Notes: generated by a model not told the origin, from the sequence alone. A stretch of DNA of 64,000 bases from Rhizomys pruinosus (GCA_009823505.1 VZQC01006699.1:1750930-1814929); one strand, 5' to 3'; positions 21,985 to 32,876 are shown, counted from the stretch's first letter. Numbers and translations are program-made.

Positions 21985-22545
21985 GGCACTGGGTCAGACA
22001 CAGGCAGTATTTGGAAAGTAGCATACTTCTCTCTCTTATCTATGCTGTTTGGAGAAAACAAAATACAACAAATATCTCTTGCCTCTGTGACACTGGATAA
22101 CTAAATCCAATTGGGATTCTATTTGCACAGTTTTTTAAACTGCTTAATGAAAATTTTTGTGGGTATGAATTTTAATTATATATGGTCATATGTTTAACCA
22201 ACTGCCTTCTCTGAAAAAGATTACTACCCTAAGTTGGAATTACCCTAGAACACTAGATTATGACTGTTATATACAGCCATTTCTTAAGTTCTTATTGACC
22301 AGAAGGTAAATAAAACTATTATGTTTAGCTCATTAAAACTGAAATTTAAATTAGCTCTTGGTCAGTTTATATCATCAAGCAAAATGTTCATGTTTTCAGG
22401 AGCTAAGTAGTAACGGAAGTTGTAACCACCCAAATCATGTCATCCTCATATCACAAACACCTTGTTTATTCCTGTTTCTAGTTTGCTATTCTCTCTCAAG
22501 ATATTCACATTCATTTAGCCTGTGAGCTATGAGACTACTGCTCAC
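21985..22545. other. Unique intron sequence
   Basis: AT-rich, nothing recognised. Confidence 0.4.
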
Positions 22546-22547
22546 CT

Positions 22548-22590
22548 AGAAATACAATCAGAAAAAAAAAAAAAAGAAATACAATCAGAA
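22548..22590. repeat. 16-bp direct repeat enclosing only an A-run
   Basis: AGAAATACAATCAGAA occurs at 22548-22563 and 22575-22590 with only A between. It looks like a target duplication around a poly(A)-only insertion. Confidence 0.75.
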
Positions 22591-22625
22591 GTACAATGAA
22601 GTATCTGATTCCAAGAAGAAATGAA

Positions 22626-22775
22626 AAAGGCCTGGCATTGTAGTTCATGCCTACAATCCCAATGCCCTGGAAGCAGAGGCAAGAACATCACCAGTTCAAG
22701 ACCATCTTCAGTTACTTGGAAAGCTTGAGGCCAACCTGAGCTATATAACACCCTGACTCAAAAAAACAAAACAAA
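22626..22775 (+). mobile_element. B4/B1-like SINE, old
   Basis: 'aggcctggcattgtagttcatgcc', 'agttcaagaccatcttcagtta' and 'gaggccaacctgagctat' have the B4 3' layout. Confidence 0.6.
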
Positions 22776-22865
22776 AATCAAAATACTTCCCATAGTAATC
22801 TGGGGACTAGGAAATGAAATATGCCAGTTAACTGATGAGCATCTTCAATTCTGTTTAAATTGTAG

Positions 22866-22940
22866 TTAGAGCTGAAGCACAGTGGTAGAAGGCTTGCCTG
22901 GCATGGATGAGACCCTGGGTTTGAATTATCACACACATAT
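22866..22940 (+). mobile_element. ID SINE
   Basis: 'gctgaagcacagtggtagaaggcttgcctggcatg' and 'gaccctgggtttgaatt', followed by a CA tract. Confidence 0.75.
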
Positions 22941-22945
22941 GCATA

Positions 22946-22990
<45 letters not shown>
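22946..22990. repeat. (CA)n microsatellite
   Basis: About 20 AC units in the ID tail. Confidence 0.95.
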
Positions 22991-23042
22991 ATTATAGTTA
23001 AGACTACACTAAACAATGTTCCAAAATAAAAATCACTGGCTA

Positions 23043-23172
23043 GCCGAGTGTGGTGGTGCACGTCTTTAATCCTAGCACTTAGGAGATAGAGGCAGGCAGA
23101 CCTTTGTGAGTTCCAGGCCAGCTGGGGCTACAGGGAGACCCTGTCTCAAAAAAGACAAAAAAAAAAAAAAAA
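23043..23172 (+). mobile_element. B1 SINE with a 30-bp internal deletion
   Basis: 'tgtgagttcc' joins directly to 'aggccagctgggg'. The lost segment lies between two copies of 'gagttc', which suggests deletion by short direct repeats. Near-identical flanks ('aaatcactggcta' and 'aaatcacaggcta'). Confidence 0.88.
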
Positions 23173-23289
23173 TCACAGGCTAATGAAATTACATTTAAAT
23201 ACATGTGTCAGTGGTACAAAATTGTTTCATTAGCTTAAAATAGCAACATTTGCCTACCTACTACAGAGGCCGCCTAAATATTTCACATC

Positions 23290-23440
23290 AAACACTGTCT
23301 GACACATTATCTCATCTGGTTTCACAGCACTGTGAGGAAAGCACTATTAGCATCATCTTTTTCCTCATTAGATGAGGAAATTCATAAGAGCTGAGGTGAC
23401 CTGCCCAGTATCACAGTAACAGACAAAGCTAGAATCTTAG
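23290..23440 (-). mobile_element. MIR fragment
   Basis: 'cattatctcatctggtttcacagcactgtgaggaaag', 'gatgaggaaattcataagagctgaggtgacctgcccag' is classic antisense MIR. Confidence 0.7.
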
Positions 23441-23938
23441 AAGAATGGCTGACTAGGCATATTCTCAAGTCTTAGAAGAGTGCCTGACTCATCTATTCAT
23501 TCACGTAACAAACATCTGAATGCCTACCATGTACTACACACCTTCTAAAATCCTCATCCTGAATTTTCTACAAGATCCAGAATTTAGTACCATCCAAAAG
23601 AAAGAGTCCCAAAGCTTCATACTACCTCTAGACAGGCAGATATTCAAATGAAATCTATATCCTCTGACAAGGGTGTGTGTCTTCTGGAGGAATGGAGACC
23701 TTGTTTTAATGATCTGAGTATTGGGATATAACAGGGTCTCAATAACTTATCATACTAACATAATTTCTCTTAAGTTTGTATTCCATAAGTACCAACTAGA
23801 GACCCATGGGTTTTATTTTTTTCAGTTTTTTGTTGTTGTTCCTAGCAATAGGGCATAAAAATGAAACTAATACTATCCACCTTACAGCTTTGTGATAGTA
23901 CATGACTTTATGTAAAACAGTTTCAAAAGTGCATCATA

Positions 23939-24100
23939 CCCAGGCATGGTGGCGCACGCCTTTAATCCTAGCACTCAGGAGGCAGAGGCAGGGGATCTTT
24001 GTGAGTTCAAGGCCAGCCTGGTTTACAGAGGGAATTCCAGGACAGCTGGGGCTACAGGGAGACCCTGTATCGAAAAGACCAAAATAAAAATAAAAAAACA
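23939..24100 (+). mobile_element. B1 SINE with 15-bp target duplication
   Basis: CAAAAGTGCATCATA at 23924-23938 and 24101-24115. The B1 is full length and little diverged. Confidence 0.94.
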
Positions 24101-24115
24101 CAAAAGTGCATCATA

Positions 24116-25110
24116 GACCTTCAGTAAGACATGGTTTTCTTCCCATTTACTTCTCTAGAACTAAAGTGGCTGACCCATCTCTCCTAATGATGCAAATGAA
24201 CCAAAAAGCAAAACAGAACCCACTTAACAAGCTGCCAATTAACTGAAGAGCCTTTTTGCTACCCATTTCCAATGTTGTTTTCCTGGACACCTCACCATCA
24301 AAAAGACTTTGGAAACATTTCCAAGCAGTGACAACTTGGGACTAAACCACAAGGTTCTAACTATATCTGCTGGAATGCCTTATACCAAAGGTAGCTCTGA
24401 ACACTATAGCTATGATTCACTTCAAATGCAAGAAGGGAAAAGGCTCTTCCTTTCCTAGGGAGACCTACAGCAAAGCTATCTCAAGAAAAGGCTATGGCAT
24501 GTTAACTGAGTAGGGAAAATTAGCTGCAGCCCCAACTAGTTACCTCACTGCTAATTCTTCACAGTTATTAGGAGTTTAAATTATGAAAATTAAAGTACCT
24601 CTTTTATACAAAAGATTCATGCTCAAAATATGGTAAGCAGAAGCTGACTCTGAAACTACATTACCAAACAGGACAAAGATAATTATAAAACATTTAGGCT
24701 ATCTACAGTGATTACTAATTTAATGAGCCAATTCTCCCAACCCCTTCTTCCTCAACTTCTCCATTCATTACAACCTATCCCAAATCTGAACCAATCAATC
24801 ACTATTCAAAAATTACAATCCTCAAAAATGCACTGCCACTCCTGCTCCACACCACTCCTACCAAGACTGCTTTGGATGAAATTCTCAACTACCCTTTGGC
24901 TCAGTTCCATCACTTGTGAAGAGATGACCAAGTTCTTGGGACACTACACAGACCTAAAAAGCACTAAATCAGTATCTATTATTACTACCAATCTGATACT
25001 TAGAAAATGATACAAAACTTACAATTAGGAACTGACTGGCACCAGAGGTGAAAGAATGAATGTATATGGCAACCTAGCCACAATGGCCTCTTTTATATTC
25101 TAAAATGTTC
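24116..25110. other. Unique intron stretch of about 1 kb
   Basis: No repeat recognised. A 100-codon open frame at 24708-25010 has no recognisable family and reads like AT-rich non-coding sequence. This is a reasonable place for conserved non-coding elements. Confidence 0.4.
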
Positions 25111-25114
25111 TTTC

Positions 25115-25400
25115 TTTCCTTGGGTCTCACCACCTGCTCTTCCCTATGTTTGGTATCTTCCTCCATGGGCAATTAATTTCTACCCTCCAATCTCAATGTA
25201 AATTATCTTCCATTTCAAATATCCCTTCCTCAGGAAGGCCATCCCCCAAACCCTGTTTAAATTCTTCCACAGACTTTACAAAACACTCTAAATTGTCACA
25301 TGTTAGCATAGAGAATTTTCTTTTTTTTCACTGGTATTTTCAGCTCCTAGCACTGTACTCTCCATTGAATGTACACTCTGTAAATCAAATGAAAAAATGA
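25115..25400 (+). mobile_element. L2 3' end, diverged
   Basis: 'cttcctcaggaaggccatccccc' and 'gctcctagcactgtactctccattgaatgtacactctgtaaat' follow the L2 3' order. Confidence 0.5.
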
Positions 25401-25502
25401 TGCAAAGTCACATACCTTTCAAAATTTAATGCTGGGTTGATACAACATATATTAACATTAAATTGTTTTTATGTCAAAAACAAGAATTTGAAAAATAAGG
25501 GT

Positions 25503-25560
25503 AAACCAGATGTGATGGCATACACCTGCCATCAGCACTTCAGACGTCCTAGAAGATCCA
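25503..25560 (+). mobile_element. B1 5' fragment
   Basis: 'ccagatgtgatggcatacacctgccatcagcactt' then a purine tract. Confidence 0.5.
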
Positions 25561-25587
25561 AAGATCAGGGACAAAGAAAAAAGAAAA

Positions 25588-25682
25588 TAATGGGAGGGAA
25601 GGAGGGAGGGAAGGAAGGAAGGAGGGAAGGAAGGAGGGAGGGAGGGAGGGAAGGAGGGAGAAAGGGAGGGAGGGAGAAACAT
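25588..25682. repeat. (GGGA/GGAA)n purine tract
   Basis: About 95 bp of mixed GGGA and GGAA units. Confidence 0.93.
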
Positions 25683-25714
25683 TTGAAAGGAAAAAAATGA
25701 ATGAATGAAAGAAA

Positions 25715-25805
25715 GGACTGAGGAAACAGCTCATTCAGCAAAGTCCTTGTCTGCTTATCTCAAAAGCATGAGGACCTGAGTTCAATCTCTAGCACCCACC
25801 CACAT
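25715..25805 (+). mobile_element. B3-type SINE 5' part
   Basis: 'gaggaaacagctcattcagcaaagtcc' and 'gaggacctgagttcaatctctagcaccc'. Confidence 0.55.
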
Positions 25806-25827
25806 CATAAAATATTTTTAAATTTAA

Positions 25828-25876
25828 GAAGCCATGGGAGACCCTGTCTCGAAAAGACCAAAAAAAAAAAAAAAAA
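25828..25876 (+). mobile_element. B1 3' end fragment
   Basis: 'gggagaccctgtctcgaaaagacc' plus an A-run, lying directly at the left edge of the inverted duplication. Confidence 0.7.
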
Positions 25877-26365
25877 ATATATATACATAGGTATATACAC
25901 TTTATTAGTAGAAATAACCCCAGTTACTTTTAATTTAGGTATAGAAATACAGACTTTAAAACATTTCCCACGAGAGCTGATGGAATGCCTTTGAAGCCTA
26001 GTGTTTATCAGCCATGTGTGAAAACACCTATGTGTAGTGGTAGCTCCAGGCAAGGTGGAAATTGGTCTGTATAGTTCTGTGGTAGGGTGTCATTGACTAA
26101 ATGGAAAAAATTTACTGTATACACTGCTGATAAGTCCTGAATTTCACCTTACCCAAGAAAAATAATTACTTATACCTTCACTGTTTTTATTATCTAAGTC
26201 TTAGGAATGGTTGCTCTGCTTGTTAAAAACTGAATTAATATTCCTAAGACTTATTTTTTATTTATTTATTTTTTTAATTTTATTTATTTCCGTATGTGTA
26301 TGAATGTACTGTCCTACAGTCACGTTGTGTGCCCCGTGTCGTGCAATGCTGCTGAGGTCAGAGAG
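25877..26365 (+). repeat. Left arm of a large inverted duplication
   Basis: About 489 bp reads as the near-exact reverse complement of 26512-27000, including some 350 bp of non-repeat DNA. Mismatches are few, for example 'acacctatg' against 'acacttatg' (in the same orientation), and most lie near the B2 tail. See the finding on the gap. Confidence 0.92.
26262..26365 (-). mobile_element. B2 3' half, left arm
   Basis: Antisense B2 tail and 'gtcgtgcaatgctgctgaggtcag', cut by the gap. Confidence 0.8.
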
Positions 26366-26511
26366 NNNNNNNNNNNNNNNNNNNNNNNNNNNNNNNNNNN
26401 NNNNNNNNNNNNNNNNNNNNNNNNNNNNNNNNNNNNNNNNNNNNNNNNNNNNNNNNNNNNNNNNNNNNNNNNNNNNNNNNNNNNNNNNNNNNNNNNNNNN
26501 NNNNNNNNNNN
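26366..26511. other. Assembly gap (146 N) at the dyad centre
   Basis: A run of N lies exactly between the two arms. The flanking bases 'gtcagagag' and 'ctctctgac' are themselves complementary. Confidence 0.98.
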
Positions 26512-26625
26512 CTCTCTGACCTCAGCAGCATTGCACGACACGGCGGCACAAACCGGTACTGTGACAGTACATTATACACATACGGAAATAAAATAAAATA
26601 AAAAAATAAATAAATAAAAAATAAG
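26512..26625 (+). mobile_element. B2 3' half, right arm
   Basis: Mirror image of the left-arm B2. Its head would lie in the gap. Confidence 0.8.
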
Positions 26626-26997
26626 TCATTAGGATATAATTCAGTTTTTAACAAGCAGAGCAACCATTCCTAAGACTTAGATAATAAAAACAGTGAAGGT
26701 ATAAGTAATTATTTTTCTTGGGTAAGGTGAAATTCAGGACTTATCAGCAGTGTATACAGTAAATTTTTTCCATTTAGTCAATGACACCCTACCACAGAAC
26801 TATACAGACCAATTTCCACCTTGCCTGGAGCTACCACTACACATAAGTGTTTTCACACATGGCTGATAAACACTAGGCTTCAAAGGCATTCCATCAGCTC
26901 TCGTGGGAAATGTTTTAAAGTCTGTATTTCTATACCTAAATTAAAAGTAACTGGGGTTATTTCTACTAATAAGTGATATATACATATGTATATATAT

Positions 26998-27000
<3 letters not shown>
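26512..27000 (-). repeat. Right arm of the large inverted duplication
   Basis: Reverse complement of 25877-26365. Similarity fades into TA/CA repeats after about 26980. Confidence 0.92.
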
Positions 27001-27044
<44 letters not shown>

Positions 27045-27045
27045 G
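26973..27045. repeat. (TA)n(CA)n(TA)n microsatellite
   Basis: Alternating TA, CA and TA dinucleotide blocks at the outer edge of the right arm. Confidence 0.93.
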
Positions 27046-27149
27046 GCACAGCTATAAAAGACTATTTTAACATATATAGTAAGTGCAAAGCACTTCTGTA
27101 AGTAATTTACACACTGACACATTTACATCTCTCAAAAAGACATAGGTAG

Positions 27150-27300
27150 TAAGTAGGTACCTTCACCATTATAGGGGTGAGAAACAGCGGCACAAAGAGA
27201 ACATTCCCGAAGTCACAGAGTTAATAAGCTAAAGAGCTGGAATTTGAATCTAGGAAGTCTTGGTCCAAAGTCCACTTTAGAATGTCTCTAAAGTTTTAAA
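27150..27300 (-). mobile_element. MIR fragment
   Basis: 'gaacattcccgaagtcacagagttaataagctaaagagctggaatttgaatctagg' is antisense MIR. Confidence 0.72.
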
Positions 27301-27467
27301 CAAAGATCTACAGATTTTAAAGACGAAATCATTCTCAATGTTATACTAGTTTGAGATAAGAAAACACTCACCTAGGCCATGTAGACTTTAAATCTAATGG
27401 TTGAAAGAAAAAAACAGAAGAAGAAAAGAATAGGATGGAGTGAAAAAAAAAAAATAACGGGAAAAAG

Positions 27468-27692
27468 TCAAGGGCTGAGGATGCAGCTTGGCTAGCAGAG
27501 CGAGTCCTGGCATACAGAAGCCCAGGGCTGATCGCCACACTTCATAAAGCCAGGTGTAGTGGAGCTCTCCCGTAATGCCAGAACTCAAGAGACAGAGGCA
27601 GTAGGAAAAGAAGTTCAAGATCATCTTCATCTAGCAACTTCAAAGCCACCATGGATTGCATGAGACCATGATTTAAAAAAAAAATTAAAAGT
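27468..27692 (+). mobile_element. B4 SINE (ID-B1 fusion)
   Basis: An ID-like head 'gggctgaggatgcagcttgg' and 'gggctgatcgccacac' runs into B1-like 'aaagccaggtgtagtggagc' and 'agttcaagatcatcttcatc'. Confidence 0.75.
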
Positions 27693-27852
27693 CTGAAAAA
27701 AAAGAAAGAGGGCAAAGAAAAGTAAGAAAGCTTGCAACCAGCATTCATAATCCCTGTGAGGTAAATGCTTTTGTAAAAAGAAAATAAGAGACAAAACTTA
27801 TCTGTACAATCCCTGATCGGCTTACTATACAAATGATTTTTTTCTATCCCAG

Positions 27853-27966
27853 ATACTGGAGAGATAGCTCAGCAAACCTAATGACCTGAGTTCAATGTCT
27901 GCAACCTACCTAAAAGTGCTTTTCTGAACTTTGCCTTCATGTGACACACACAAACACATATACAGT
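27853..27966 (+). mobile_element. B2/B3-type SINE, shortened
   Basis: 'actggagagatagctcagc', 'gacctgagttcaatgtctgc', then a CA-rich tail; the body is largely missing. Confidence 0.6.
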
Positions 27967-27977
27967 ATTATTAATTT

Positions 27978-28141
27978 TTTCTTTTTTTTTTTTTTTTGGT
28001 GTTTTCGAGACAGGGTCTCCCTATAGCCCCAGCTGTCCTGGAACTCACTCTGTAGACCAGGCTGGCCTTGCACTCACAAAGATCCACCTGCCTCTGCCTC
28101 CCAAGTGCTAGGATTAAAGGCGTGCACCACCACGCCTGGCT
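27978..28141 (-). mobile_element. B1 SINE
   Basis: Full-length antisense B1 inserted in the A-tail of the B2 that follows. Confidence 0.93.
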
Positions 28142-28376
28142 AATTTTATTTATTTCTGTATGTGTATCAATGTACTGTCTGCATGCAAGTTTGTGCACCC
28201 GTGTCGTGCAATGCCTCGGAGGTCAGAAGAGGGTGTCAGATTCCCCTGGAACTGGAGTTCTCCTGGAATTGGAGTTTCAGATGGTTCTCAGCTGCCATGT
28301 GGGTGCTGGGGATTGAACCCGGGTCCTCTGCAAGAGCAGTCGGTGCTCTTAACCACTAGGCTATCTCTCCAGCCCC
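28142..28376 (-). mobile_element. B2 SINE, long type
   Basis: Antisense B2 with the internal duplication ('ggagttctcctggaattggag'), CpG-rich. Confidence 0.93.
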
Positions 28377-28384
28377 TGCTACCC

Positions 28385-28578
28385 GTACTTTTAAGTATGT
28401 GTCTGTGTATATGTGCAATAGCTGCAGTATCTGTGGAGGCCAGAAGAGGGCGCTGGGTCCCCTGGTGCTGGAGTTGCAGGCTGTTGTGAGCCACAGGACA
28501 TGAATGCTAGGAACCCAACTTGGGTTCTCTGCAAAAGCAACAATCGTTATTAACCTCTGAGCCATCTCTCTACCACCA
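28385..28578 (-). mobile_element. B2 SINE, old
   Basis: 'gaggccagaagagggcgctgg' to 'gagccatctctctacc'. Confidence 0.8.
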
Positions 28579-28584
28579 TCCCTT

Positions 28585-28686
28585 AGTTGAGAATCTCACT
28601 ATATAACACTGGCTGGCCTTGAACTCAACCCTCCTGCCTCAACCTCTAAGTGCTGGGATTGCAGGTCTATGCCACCAAACCTAGGT
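28585..28686 (-). mobile_element. B1-like fragment
   Basis: 'gagaatctcactatataac', 'ctggccttgaactcaacc', 'gtctatgccaccaaacctagg'. Confidence 0.65.
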
Positions 28687-28845
28687 CCAAAGTCAAGATG
28701 AACTAGAACCACAGAGAATGCCCATCATCATCACTATCTTTGGCCCCTGGACACCCACCCTCTGAAGGTCTATGTGTGGACCAATTTGCATTTCATTGGG
28801 GCTGGATTACTGTTCTTCAATACTGTGGCAACCTTACAGAAAATT

Positions 28846-29049
28846 TCTTTTTATGAATGGTTTGTCTGCAGGGATATAGGGGCGGCACCATGTGTGTACA
28901 ATGCCTGCAGAGGCCAGAAAAGGGCAACAGATCCCCTGTACTGGAGTTAGAGATGGTTGTTAGCTGCCATGTGAGTGCTGGAAACTGGACCAGGTCCTCC
29001 TCTCTTATAGAGCCAGTATTCTTAACCACTGAGCCATGTCTCCAGCCTC
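28846..29049 (-). mobile_element. B2 SINE, old
   Basis: 'gcctgcagaggccagaaaagggc' to 'gagccatgtctccagcc'. Confidence 0.82.
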
Positions 29050-29340
29050 AAGGTTTTCAACGTCTATTTCAAGTTCATAGTAANGATTCTGATCAATGAT
29101 ATTAAGCTCAGAACATACAGGAGGAGGAGGACCCCAGGAACAGCACAATATGAAGCTGACCTACCTAAGTACACTTAGGCTCAGCTACTACTATTATGTC
29201 CTTCGTACATGATCATAGACACAATCTCCCTGTACACAACTTAGAAATCTGAAGATAAGGCAGAAATACACACAAAACAGGTTTTTATTTTTATTTATTT
29301 AAAATTCATTCTAATTATATTAATTTTTTTCGTGTCTAAA

Positions 29341-29491
29341 ATTTTTTTGGTCTTTTCGAGACAGGGTCTCCTTGTAGCCCCACTGTCCAGGAAGTCACTA
29401 TGTAGACCAGGCTGGCCATGAACTTGCAAAGATCAGCCTGCCTCTGGCTCCCAAGTGCTAGGATTAAAGGCATGCGCCACCACGCCCGGCT
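29341..29491 (-). mobile_element. B1 SINE
   Basis: Antisense B1 to 'gcgccaccacgcccggct', head-to-head with the B1 at 29582. Confidence 0.9.
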
Positions 29492-29581
29492 TGTGATACT
29501 ACTTTTGAAGTGGTAAGGAAACTCTAATTCTCCCAATGAAGCCAAGGGTGCCTGTTGAACTTGCTACTAAAGATAATTGTA

Positions 29582-29700
29582 GGCCAGGAATGGAGGTACA
29601 TGCCTTTAATCCCAGCACTTGGAAGGCAGAGGCCAGCCTGGTCTACAGGAGTTTCAGGTCAGCTGGGGCTACAGGGAGACCCTGTCTCAAAAAGACCAAA
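29582..29700 (+). mobile_element. B1 SINE with internal deletion
   Basis: 'aggaatggaggtacatgcc' runs to 'gaggccagcctggtctacagg', lacking the 'ggcggatctctgtgagttcaa' part. Confidence 0.82.
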
Positions 29701-30178
29701 TAATAATATTATTATTATAACTGGTACCTAGTGCAGAAAAGGAAGGTATCTCAATTCTGTTTGGGACCCAGATGGGTAGGCTCCTGGAAAAGAAAGAAAG
29801 GCAAAACAAAATAATCAGCACACTCAAATAAAATAGTCAAAAGAATTTAATGGAGGAGTGATTTTGGAAAAAGTTAGGGATGGTAGCAGATCCTCAGGTG
29901 CAACATCAGGAAGCCATGATCATTTCCGTTTAAGGTCCATGTAGCACAGAAAGGATTGCTGCCCAGCAAAATACAGACACACAAAAGGAAGGCTTTGCCA
30001 CTTCCTCCTAAATCTTCTAGGCAACATGGGTCTGCCTACAAATAAATCAAAAGCACAGACACCTACTTGAGTTTCTACTTCCCTAGATCAAGCTGAAGAA
30101 TGGGTAGAAAAAGATTCTAAGAGTAATATATGATAGGCAACTTCTGGTATTTCTGTATCTCTAAGAGTAAACAGATGA

Positions 30179-30426
30179 GGGGCTGGAGAGATGGCCTAGC
30201 GGTTAAGAGTGCCGACTGCTCTTCCAGAGGACCAGAGTTTGATCTCCAGCACCCACGTGGCGGCTGAGAACCGTCCATAACTCTGATCCCAGGAGAACTC
30301 CAGTTCCAGGGGGATCCGACGCCCTCTTCTGACCTCCTTACCTCCTTGGCATTGCACGACACGGGTGCACAAACCTACATGCAGACAGTAGAGTCATACA
30401 CATAAAATAAATAAAATTAAAAAAAA
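30179..30426 (+). mobile_element. Young B2 (long type) with 16-bp target duplication
   Basis: AAGAGTAAACAGATGA at 30163-30178 and 30427-30442. Internal duplication and many CpGs. Confidence 0.95.
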
Positions 30427-30539
30427 AAGAGTAAACAGATGAACCATTTCTCTATACTGTTACAATTAAGGCAAGGTCCCTCTCTATGGTCAAAAAACAG
30501 CTATTCCATACCAGCATTAGTGCCCTTAGCAAGATGTAC

Positions 30540-30690
30540 TATAACCTCTTGTTTTTTTCTCTCTCATAAGACTCTGAACTCCTTAAGGACAGGGACTCTC
30601 CTGTTTGTCTTTATATCCCTAGCACCTTATCAAGGTACAAGGTCACCCTTCCATGTGCACTGAATCAATTAATGATGGCCAAAACACAAA
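30540..30690 (+). mobile_element. L2 3' end
   Basis: 'gactctgaactccttaaggacagggactctcctgtttgtc' and 'atccctagcacctta' match the L2 3' terminus. Confidence 0.7.
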
Positions 30691-30694
30691 ATGA

Positions 30695-31774
30695 TCCTTA
30701 GTAATTAAACACTGAGTTATAGTCAGGACATAGTCTAATACGATGGAGAGAAACAGCCAATTTTAGAACAGCTTTTTATTGTCTATATAGCAGCTTTTCT
30801 CATACGCTCAGACAATTGTGTACAGACCTTTCTACAGTTATAGAAACACTAATCAAATGAACCAGAGCAAGACAGCAAGACTACATTTCATTTCAGAGGG
30901 ATAAAGCATCTCTCTCTCAAATTTCTCTTCCCAAGGATTTTCCAGATCCACTGAGGGAGCTAATAATTTAGGCATGTATATAGAGGAATTCATGGAGATG
31001 ATTCAAAGACAGAAACACACACACATATACACTATCTAAAGATCACTTCAAAAGACATCACCCTTAGTAAAACTATAAAGTAACTTGTATAACAAAATCA
31101 TGTAACCTGATCATATGAAAACGAGTACATAGAATGAGGTTGGGGAGTCATTAAAGAATGTGGAACATATTCACATTGTAATTATGAATCACTTTCATAT
31201 AACCTATACTTATGAAGTGCTTAGTCATCTTTTCTTACCAGTGCAGTCAACTCTTACCTGTAGATGCTCCATACAAAAAGGAAAAAAGAAAAGGACTTAC
31301 GCCAAGCTGATAACCCTCTTCGAGCTAGCACAATTTTGGCTGCCAATCTCCTGTCAGTAAAGTGGATGAAACTCAAACTTCAGTGTGATCTTTAGGCTCT
31401 ACTAAAAAGGATGAGTTTACTATAAAAATCTGTCTTCTAAAAGTTAAGTCTAAAGTTCTGTATCATTTATATCACTATTCTCTTTTGTTATTTGTGAGAG
31501 AGTTGATGTTAAATCTAATGTCATTTTTGCATATATCTAATTAAAATAAGTCAGTTACTTTCTATGTAGGAAAAGGGAACTCTGGGCTATCTTGGTAATA
31601 TGCTAAATTACTTAAAAGAAACTTTAGCAGTAGCACCAGAAAAGGGGGGGGGGGAGGATACTTCAGTAATATGTAACCAGCTAAAAACAAGTTTCAAATA
31701 GCTCAACTATTGTTTTTTAAAAAACAATGTGTAAGCCACCAAGGAAAGCTTTTTCCAAAATCACTAAACACTGT
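30695..31774. other. Unique intron stretch of about 1.1 kb
   Basis: AT-rich with a G-run at 31645-31656. No repeat or coding signal recognised. Confidence 0.4.
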
Positions 31775-31925
31775 GGCTAGGCAAGATGGTTCATGCCTAT
31801 AATCCCAGCACTGCAAAGGCTGAGGCAGAAGGACCTGTGGAAGTTCAAGTCTAGTCTGTGCTACCATCAGTTTAGGACAGCCTGGGCAACAGGCACCGTT
31901 TCAAAACAAAACAAAACAAAACAAA
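31775..31925 (+). mobile_element. B1/B4-like SINE, old
   Basis: 'gctaggcaagatggttcatgcctataatcccagc', 'acagcctgggcaacagg', ending in (CAAAA)n. Confidence 0.65.
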
Positions 31926-32123
31926 GGGGAGACATTGTAAATATGGTCAGTGTGTTAAGGCCAACATATTCCTGAAACTGTGGAGTAAATGAAGCAATAA
32001 AATTTCTCTAAATGCAACAGGATGTATCATGTTGAAAATATAGTTCATAAGAATCTAATTTATATAACTGCACCACATACAGGTTCCCCACACTGTACAT
32101 GATCTTTATCAATTAGTTTGAGA

Positions 32124-32271
32124 TTTCTTTTTTTTTGAAACAGGGTCTCCCTGTAGACCCAGCTGTCCTGGAACTCACTATGTAGACCAGGCTGGCTTTG
32201 AACTCCCAGAGATCCGCCTGTCTCTGCCTCCCGAGTGCTGGGATTAAAGGCATGCACCACCACATCCGGCA
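32124..32271 (-). mobile_element. B1 SINE
   Basis: Full-length antisense B1 placed directly against an older B1. Confidence 0.92.
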
Positions 32272-32405
32272 AGACAGGTTTTATTCTATAATCCAGACTG
32301 GCCTGAAACTTACCATGTAACCCAGACTAGCCTAGAATTTATGGCAATCCTCTGCCTTAGCATCCTCAGGCCTGGGATTACAAGCATGAGCCATGACACC
32401 TGGCT
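32272..32405 (-). mobile_element. Old B1 SINE
   Basis: 'aagacaggttttattctataatcc' to 'gagccatgacacctggc', clearly more diverged than its neighbour. Confidence 0.75.
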
Positions 32406-32535
32406 TACACGATTTTAAATCACAGATCTACCATATGGTTTTGTATCAATAACATTATCTTCAACTATCTAAGGGTAATATTATGTTTCAGCCCATGTAA
32501 TCAGTGTTTGGTCCTTAAGAACATAACACAGCATA

Positions 32536-32650
32536 ATTTAGCTAGGTATGGTAAAACATGGTATATTCCGAATACTCTAGAGGTTGTGCAGGAGTTCCAG
32601 ACTAGCCTGGGCTATACAGCAAGACTTTGTCTCAAGTGAAAGAAAGAGAT
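32536..32650 (+). mobile_element. Old B1 fragment
   Basis: 'agctaggtatggtaaaacatgg', 'gttccagactagcctgggctat', 'actttgtctcaag'. Confidence 0.65.
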
Positions 32651-32865
32651 GGAGTTAAGAGCGCCGACTGCTCTTGCAGAGGACCCGGGTTCAATCCCCA
32701 GCACCCACATGGTGGCTGAGAACCGTCTTTAACTCCAGTTCCAGGGGAATCCAACGCCCTCTTCTGACCTCCTCGGCACTGCATGACAGGGGTGCACAGA
32801 CCTGCATGCAGACAATACGTTCATACACATAAAGAATAAATTTTAAAAATTAAAAAAAAAAGAAA
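32651..32865 (+). mobile_element. B2 SINE, short type, 5' truncated
   Basis: Begins at 'gagttaagagcgccgactgc', the normal head being absent; body and tail are complete. Confidence 0.88.
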
Positions 32866-32876
32866 TGGCTTGTTTG

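Noticed and set aside
24708..25010. 100-codon plus-strand frame in unique intron
   Set aside because: Composition is AT-rich non-coding, no domain is recognised, and it lies antisense in the intron before an L2 fragment.
26294..26663. Frames of about 100 codons spanning the gap
   Set aside because: Most of each translation is N.
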